DNA of 11,435 nucleotides from an uncultured Prevotellaceae bacterium. GTDB taxonomy: Bacteria; Bacteroidota; Bacteroidia; Bacteroidales; Bacteroidaceae. The stretch lies in assembly GCA_937902455.1 (NCBI GenBank), contig CALELI010000048.1:1-11435 (forward strand), read 5' to 3'. The notes below the pieces were generated by a model. It was given only the letters and a program-made list of their open reading frames with translations. It was not told the origin of the DNA and did no database searches. The translations under genes and the position numbers were made by a program. This document shows, in pieces, positions 6,672 to 11,435 of the stretch; position 1 is the first letter of the stretch; each line of letters starts with the position of its first letter.

Positions 6672-9173
6672 GTAGTATTGATACTTTGCACAATTCATTG
6701 TCCACTGTTCACTCTGGCTCAAAGCCAGTCATGGCCTGAACCAAAGCCAGAGGCTCGTCCTTACACACGCTGGTGGTGGCTCGGCAGTGCAGTCAATGAG
6801 GCTGGACTTCGCTACAATCTCTCCGAATACCGGAAAGCCGGAATCGGAGGCGTGGAGATAACTCCTATCTACGGGGTGAAGGGTAATGGCGAGAATGAAA
6901 TCCCATATCTCTCGTCTCGCTGGATGAAGATGCTGGCATACACCGAGGCTCTCGGCGAGGAACTCGGCATGGAAATCAATATGGCTACCGGTACTGGCTG
7001 GCCTTTCGGCGGCCCGGAAGTACCTCTTGATGAGGCAGCATGCAAGCTCAATACTGACTTCACTGTCGGACGCACGCGTCAGAAGGTGAAGAGAGCTGCA
7101 CCTGGAGGCGAAGGCTATGTCATAGACCATTTCGACAAGATGTCTGTACGTCATTACCTCGACCGTTTCGACAAGGCTTTCTCCGAAAACGGCACACCAT
7201 ATCCTCATACTTTCTTCAATGATTCCTATGAGGTCTACAATGCTGACTGGACTCCGTTGTTCCTCTCAGAGTTCAAGACTCGCAGGGGTTATGACCTCGA
7301 ACAGCACAAGGACGCCTTTCTTGACGATAAGGCCCCTGACCATAAACTCCTCATAAGCGATTATCGTGAGACGATAGGAGAACTCCTCCTTGAGAACTTC
7401 ACGACACAATGGACTGACTGGGCACATTCCCATGGAGCCGTCACACGCAATCAGGCCCACGGCAGCCCTGCCAACCTCATTGACATCTATGCCGCTGTCG
7501 ACATTCCCGAGTGTGAGGGTTTCGGACTTTCCGACTTCCATATCAAGGGCCTGCGTACTGATGCTGGATTCACGAAGAAGAACGACTCCGACCTTTCCAT
7601 GCTCAAGTATGCATCATCGGCGGCACACATTTCCGGCAAGGTGTTCACGTCCTCCGAGACATTCACATGGCTTACCGAACATTTCCGCACCTCCCTCTCT
7701 CAGTGCAAGCCCGACTTCGACCTCATGATGGTGGCTGGTGTGAATCATATCTTCTTCCACGGTAGCTGCTATTCCCCCGAGAATGATGCCTGGCCGGGAT
7801 GGCGGTTCTATGCGTCGGTCGACATGACTCCTGCCAACAACTGGTGGTCGGCAATGCCTGCATTCTCCAAGTATATCGAGCGCGTACAGAGCATGATGCA
7901 GTATGGCCGTCCCGACAACGACATACTCGTCTATCTGCCATATTATGACATGATAAGCGAACAGCCAGGCCGCCTCCTCCAGTTCGACATCCATAGCATG
8001 GGCAAGAAGGCACCGCGTTTCATCGAGAGTATCAACAGTATCATCAGCGAGGGCTACGACTGCGACTACATCTCCGACAAGTATCTCCGTCAGTGCGAGG
8101 TGAAGGACGGCAAGTGCATGATTGGTGGCGCAGCATATTCTGCCATCGTCATCCCCGACGTTCACTATATGCCGACAGAGACCCTCAGCCATCTTCTCCA
8201 GCTTGCCAGGCATGGAGCGAGAATCGTCGTGAGAGGCAATATGCCTGTGTCACCTCCCGGATTCGGACGCAGGGGCGAGCAGAAGAAGTTCACGTCGCTG
8301 GTAAGGAAACTGCAGAAACACATAGTCAGCACTTTCGGATGTGAGAACGAGCCGATGCGCCAACATGGTCTCAGTGCAATCCGAAGGAGCAACGATGAAG
8401 GCTATCACTACTTCATCAGCAACCTGCAGGGCGAGGACGTGGACCAGTGGATCACCCTCGGCCGTCATGCCGACGATGCCTTGTTCTTCAACCCCATGAA
8501 CGGAGAGATAACACGCGCTGCACTCAGAAATGCCGGTGGCAGGTCCTCTGTCCGTCTTCAGCTTGCCTCTGGCGAGAGCATCATACTGGTGACAGGTTCT
8601 TCCAGTGGAGAGGGGAGAACGGACGGGGTCGCCCCACATCCTTATCTCGATAAGGTGAAATCCGTCATCTCCGACCTTCATTTCAGTTTCGCTTTCACCA
8701 GGGTCAACGAATCCATCCCTTCCGGCGTTGCCGCAGGAAAATGGAAACTGACTAATGGCAACATGGACTGGACACGTCTCGGCCATTCCGAACTCACAGA
8801 GATAATGGCAACCGGTAGGTATCAGACTTCATTCAATATTCCGACCTTTAATGAAGAGCGCATCATCCTCGATCTTGGAGATGTGAGAGAGACAGCGAAG
8901 GTGACAGTCAATGGTCGTGAGGTGGCAACCCTCTTTGCAGTGCCATACCGGCTCGATATTACCAGGTATGTCCACGAAGGCATGAACACCCTCCAGGTGG
9001 AAGTCTGCAACCTCCCCGCCAACAGGATAGCGAAACTCGACCGTGATGGTATCGTCTGGCGAAAGTTCAACGAAATCAATGTCGTCGACCTCAACTACAA
9101 GAACACCACCTACGGCTCCTGGTCGCCAATGCCGTCAGGACTCTGCTCGCCTGTGAAGATAATGGTGTATTAA
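6618..9173 (+). CDS. Secreted alpha-L-rhamnosidase, glycoside hydrolase family 106
   Basis: A GH106 enzyme of 851 residues, expected to release terminal alpha-L-rhamnose from pectic oligosaccharides. The family entry signature is clear: PYTRWWWLGSAVNEAGL, then GIGGVEITPIYG, then MATGTGWPFGGPEV. Acidic residues in DIPECEGFG (about 295-303) and E347 in SSETFTW lie in the stretches where the family places active-site residues; I cannot assign the acid and base exactly. The C-terminal part (about 740-851, with VTVNGREVATLFAVPYRLDI) is a GH2-like jelly roll normal for GH106. The N-terminus MVVLILCTIHCPLFTLAQ is a signal peptide, and the start may be 6618, 6648 or 6669. The stop codon lies inside the TTAA that borders repeat copy B. 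It is the last gene of the operon. Confidence 0.9.
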   Translation: MNNEKNIGKLMANGQWLMVVLILCTIHCPLFTLAQSQSWPEPKPEARPYTRWWWLGSAVNEAGLRYNLSEYRKAGIGGVEITPIYGVKGNGENEIPYLSSRWMKMLAYTEALGEELGMEINMATGTGWPFGGPEVPLDEAACKLNTDFTVGRTRQKVKRAAPGGEGYVIDHFDKMSVRHYLDRFDKAFSENGTPYPHTFFNDSYEVYNADWTPLFLSEFKTRRGYDLEQHKDAFLDDKAPDHKLLISDYRETIGELLLENFTTQWTDWAHSHGAVTRNQAHGSPANLIDIYAAVDIPECEGFGLSDFHIKGLRTDAGFTKKNDSDLSMLKYASSAAHISGKVFTSSETFTWLTEHFRTSLSQCKPDFDLMMVAGVNHIFFHGSCYSPENDAWPGWRFYASVDMTPANNWWSAMPAFSKYIERVQSMMQYGRPDNDILVYLPYYDMISEQPGRLLQFDIHSMGKKAPRFIESINSIISEGYDCDYISDKYLRQCEVKDGKCMIGGAAYSAIVIPDVHYMPTETLSHLLQLARHGARIVVRGNMPVSPPGFGRRGEQKKFTSLVRKLQKHIVSTFGCENEPMRQHGLSAIRRSNDEGYHYFISNLQGEDVDQWITLGRHADDALFFNPMNGEITRAALRNAGGRSSVRLQLASGESIILVTGSSSGEGRTDGVAPHPYLDKVKSVISDLHFSFAFTRVNESIPSGVAAGKWKLTNGNMDWTRLGHSELTEIMATGRYQTSFNIPTFNEERIILDLGDVRETAKVTVNGREVATLFAVPYRLDITRYVHEGMNTLQVEVCNLPANRIAKLDRDGIVWRKFNEINVVDLNYKNTTYGSWSPMPSGLCSPVKIMVY

Positions 9174-9375
9174 GGTGGGTTCTATAAATTCATTTCAGAC
9201 GATTTTGAGATTTGTTTCGAGCAGATTGCTGCGCGGAGGGAGGGAGCAATGCGGGCATTGTGACCGACTGACAAACAGCAAGATGTCGAAAGAAATCCAA
9301 AAGCGACGAAAAGTTTATTCTAACCCATTGTTATGCTTCTCTATTAAAACGGTGAATTTTTAGAACCCACCTTAA
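9170..9375 (-). mobile_element. MITE-like element, copy B (206 bp)
   Basis: The terminal inverted repeats agree at 22 of 23 positions: TTAAGGTGGGTTCTA from 9170 and the same word read in reverse from 9375. TTAA at both edges (9170-9173 and 9372-9375) may be a 4-bp target duplication, but as TTAA is its own reverse complement it may equally belong to the inverted repeat. The core 9226-9281 (TTGCTG/CAGCAA enclosing CAATGC-GG-GCATTG) is 56 nt long, the same as in copy A, and the distances from core to ends also match within 2 nt. Its orientation is opposite to A. A 62-codon frame runs through it but is not credible. The element fills the whole space between the convergent stop codons of the GH106 and beta-helix genes. 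Confidence 0.78.
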
Positions 9376-9377
9376 AT

Positions 9378-11435
9378 CTATGGTTCAAAGATTACACTGT
9401 TGACATGGTTGCCAACGAAGAACGGTACCATGTCCCATGTCTTGTACCAACCAGGTTTGCCTGGCATCTTGTCGTGGATAAGACGGCTGTTGATGCGTAG
9501 ACCTTCGAAACGGATGTTCTCAATGTTGCGTTTTTCATCATACCCTGTAATGATGGATAGTGCTGGCTGTCTGCCATGATAACGGACATTTCGGAAAGTG
9601 ATGTCTCTGATACCCCTACCTGGTGTGGCGCAGTATTTGTTGTTGTAACATACTCGCAGGCTGAGCAGACTACCTGTGCAGATGTCCTCAATACGAATAT
9701 TCTCGAACAATACATCATGGACGAGGTTATGGTCTCCACAGTTTATGGCAAGACAACCCTGATAATCGGTTTGCATTTCGTTCTGGCCCAGAATGTCGAT
9801 GTTGCGATAGACGATATGTGCACAGGTATCACCTTGCTCTGGACGGTTGATGTAAGTGGAGTCTTCGGCTGGTCGCCCATGCAAGCCTATGAAGATGGGG
9901 TGAGCAACATCTGCCCATAGGATAGAGTTCTGCATCAGTACATGATGACTGCTACCAGTAAAGCCCTTTCGTGTAGCATAGACTGTAGTACAGTCGTCAC
10001 TGTTACGACAGAATACACGGTCGAAGGTGATGTGATGACTGGCAAAGACGTTCAGTCCATCACCCCAGCTTGGATGCGAGATGCTGCGCACGTCGTGCAG
10101 AGTCACATCATGACTATTCCCTATTGGACAGGTGTTGACAGTGAGGCCATCTATAAGTACGTTGTACGACCGATATACATGTGCTCCTTCGTATCCTCGG
10201 CCTGGACGTGCAATGCCCCTGCCAAGAATACTAACATCATGGGCATCGTTGATGGCAAAGGTGCTTGTGAAATAACTGCCTCCCTCAAGATAGATGGTAG
10301 TGTTGGATGGTACAAAGATAGTGTCCTTATCATTATAGTAACCTGGAACGTAACTGATGAACTGCCGTCCAAGACTCTTTGCCTGACGTTCTGCCTCTGC
10401 TTTGCTGATTGGAGGACGACTGGTGAAAAGAAGCAGGTTATTGCTTATGTCACCATCAAACTCCACGCTTACATTCTCAGGTTGGAATAGCGTGAACTGC
10501 AACACGCTGTCGTTCTTTATGTTGGCAATTACTCCTCGGTAGTCGGGACGGATGCGGGCAGTCTGGTATTTCTTTTTCTTGCAGATAACCTGTACATTCA
10601 CCACTCCGCTGAAGTCAAACTGGGCAAAGGAAATCTGACAGACACGATGTTTCCCGTCTTCTGTGCCTGCATTGACTTTAGCCATATAGGTGTCAATCGA
10701 CATCCATTCCTGAGAACCTCTTGGCTGTACCCGCACGGTATAGTCGTCCATCAGTGGAGCACCCTTTGGGGCTGGATAGGTGAAAACTTTATGAAGAGTA
10801 GGCTCATTGAGACGTTCCTCGTTCTTTTTTAGGGCCTTTTCATTGCCTAACAATTTAATGGCCTTTGCTGTGTATGTCATCCTGAGTCCCTTTCGGTCGT
10901 GAAAATGCTTATAGGGGAGGTCGTAGATGTCCCATAATTTACCTCGTGACATTGCTCCAGGAGAAGTCCATTCATTATAAAGACCAGTACAATCTTCCCA
11001 TGTCTTAAAAGGCACGTCATAGCCTAAGTTGTAACGTGCAGTGTATTCTATGCCTTTCAATAATCGGTTGTCGTAGGCTCCCCACAAATCTTCGTTTCTG
11101 TACTGCCACGCCATCTCGGCTGTCTGGCAAAGTGCTTCAAGACCTAGTTGCACGTGTCCTTGGTCGCGTCCTGTTTCCTGACATTGCCCTGTCTCGCTGA
11201 TGTAGTGAGGCAAGGCTCCGTTATCGTTGGCATGTAGGTAATAGTCTACTGCGTGACGGTAGAGTGTGTCGTTTTGTAGGAAAATGGCACATGCCATTCG
11301 CATCCTGTTGACGATGGCCCCCCAGTTGCCGTTGGCATATGGACTCTCTGCCTCAAACTTATCCATTACAGGTAGCCACACCCTGCGTATCATGGCGTCC
11401 CATTCTTCTGTCCGGTACTGTCTCATCAATGTCAT
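9378..11435 (-). CDS. Alginate-lyase-like toroid fused to a polygalacturonase-type beta-helix (5' end outside the window)
   Basis: The visible 685 residues hold two enzyme-like parts. Residues 1-205 resemble the alginate-lyase alpha/alpha-toroid family (PF05426 type): PYANGNWGAIVNRMRMA at 32-48, then GQCQETGRDQGHVQLGLEAL and YDNRLLKGIEYTARYNLG. About 215-335 is a beta-rich linker domain. About 360-685 is a right-handed beta-helix of the pectin-lyase fold with paired acids in GDGLN (458-462) and NSDDC (478-482) and a histidine-glycine site HPIFIGLHG (512-520). This layout resembles GH28, but the spacing is also compatible with GH49/GH110-like glycosidases, so the reaction is uncertain. An ATG falls exactly at the window edge, but with no signal peptide and a short toroid the true start is probably beyond it. 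The gene converges on the pectin operon, which suggests a related substrate. Confidence 0.78.
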   Translation of the reverse strand: MTLMRQYRTEEWDAMIRRVWLPVMDKFEAESPYANGNWGAIVNRMRMACAIFLQNDTLYRHAVDYYLHANDNGALPHYISETGQCQETGRDQGHVQLGLEALCQTAEMAWQYRNEDLWGAYDNRLLKGIEYTARYNLGYDVPFKTWEDCTGLYNEWTSPGAMSRGKLWDIYDLPYKHFHDRKGLRMTYTAKAIKLLGNEKALKKNEERLNEPTLHKVFTYPAPKGAPLMDDYTVRVQPRGSQEWMSIDTYMAKVNAGTEDGKHRVCQISFAQFDFSGVVNVQVICKKKKYQTARIRPDYRGVIANIKNDSVLQFTLFQPENVSVEFDGDISNNLLLFTSRPPISKAEAERQAKSLGRQFISYVPGYYNDKDTIFVPSNTTIYLEGGSYFTSTFAINDAHDVSILGRGIARPGRGYEGAHVYRSYNVLIDGLTVNTCPIGNSHDVTLHDVRSISHPSWGDGLNVFASHHITFDRVFCRNSDDCTTVYATRKGFTGSSHHVLMQNSILWADVAHPIFIGLHGRPAEDSTYINRPEQGDTCAHIVYRNIDILGQNEMQTDYQGCLAINCGDHNLVHDVLFENIRIEDICTGSLLSLRVCYNNKYCATPGRGIRDITFRNVRYHGRQPALSIITGYDEKRNIENIRFEGLRINSRLIHDKMPGKPGWYKTWDMVPFFVGNHVNSVIFEP

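Noticed and set aside
9175..9363. A 62-codon frame on the plus strand inside repeat copy B
   Set aside because: The equivalent frame in copy A is interrupted, and its ends coincide with the inverted repeats, so it is not a conserved peptide.
1161..9375. A composite transposon carrying the glycosidase operon between two inverted copies
   Set aside because: No transposase is present, the copies differ in sequence, and B sits at a stop-codon junction as an independent insertion would; two separate insertions are simpler.
9942..10490. A 182-codon plus-strand frame opposite the beta-helix gene
   Set aside because: It is antisense to the clearly recognisable helix and linker domains, with no signal of its own.

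Overview
The window looks like a Bacteroidota chromosome segment, most likely Prevotella/Segatella or a close relative. Three things point there. The proteins are of typical Bacteroidota types: a DUF4837-like lipoprotein, CE12 and GH106 enzymes, and an alginate-lyase-type toroid fused to a beta-helix. One promoter matches the TAnnTTTG -7 element of this phylum. Shine-Dalgarno sites are mostly absent. The genus call is an inference from style, not from a marker gene.

Layout from left to right: (1) 146-794, a HigBA/RelE-type toxin-antitoxin pair, toxin first, behind a Bacteroidota-type promoter. (2) 795-1397, about 600 bases without a credible gene but full of inverted repeats: a REP-like hairpin (875-926), two nested hairpins (958-1029 and 1047-1136), and a 210-bp miniature element with terminal inverted repeats (copy A, 1161-1370). 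(3) 1398-9173, four tightly packed plus-strand genes (4-nt overlap, then 12- and 19-nt gaps): a DUF4837-type lipoprotein, a secreted GH2 glycosidase, a secreted CE12-type rhamnogalacturonan acetylesterase and a secreted GH106 alpha-L-rhamnosidase. (4) 9170-9375, a second copy of the miniature element (copy B), inverted relative to A and filling the gap between two convergent genes. (5) 9378-11435, a minus-strand gene running off the right edge, coding for an alginate-lyase-like toroid joined to a right-handed beta-helix of polygalacturonase type.

The enzymes fit stepwise breakdown of pectin, most plausibly rhamnogalacturonan I: deacetylation of the backbone (CE12), release of terminal rhamnose (GH106), removal of a neutral or uronic side-chain sugar (GH2), and possibly cleavage of a uronate-containing chain by the convergent fusion protein. 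No SusC/SusD pair, sensor or transporter is visible, so this would be only part of a polysaccharide utilisation locus.

The least ordinary part is the non-coding DNA. Copies A and B share a 56-nt core whose central hairpin has changed by a compensating base pair. A REP-like block also appears to encode the C-terminal tail of the DUF4837 protein, and a tandem heptanucleotide lies in the signal-peptide region of the GH106 gene.
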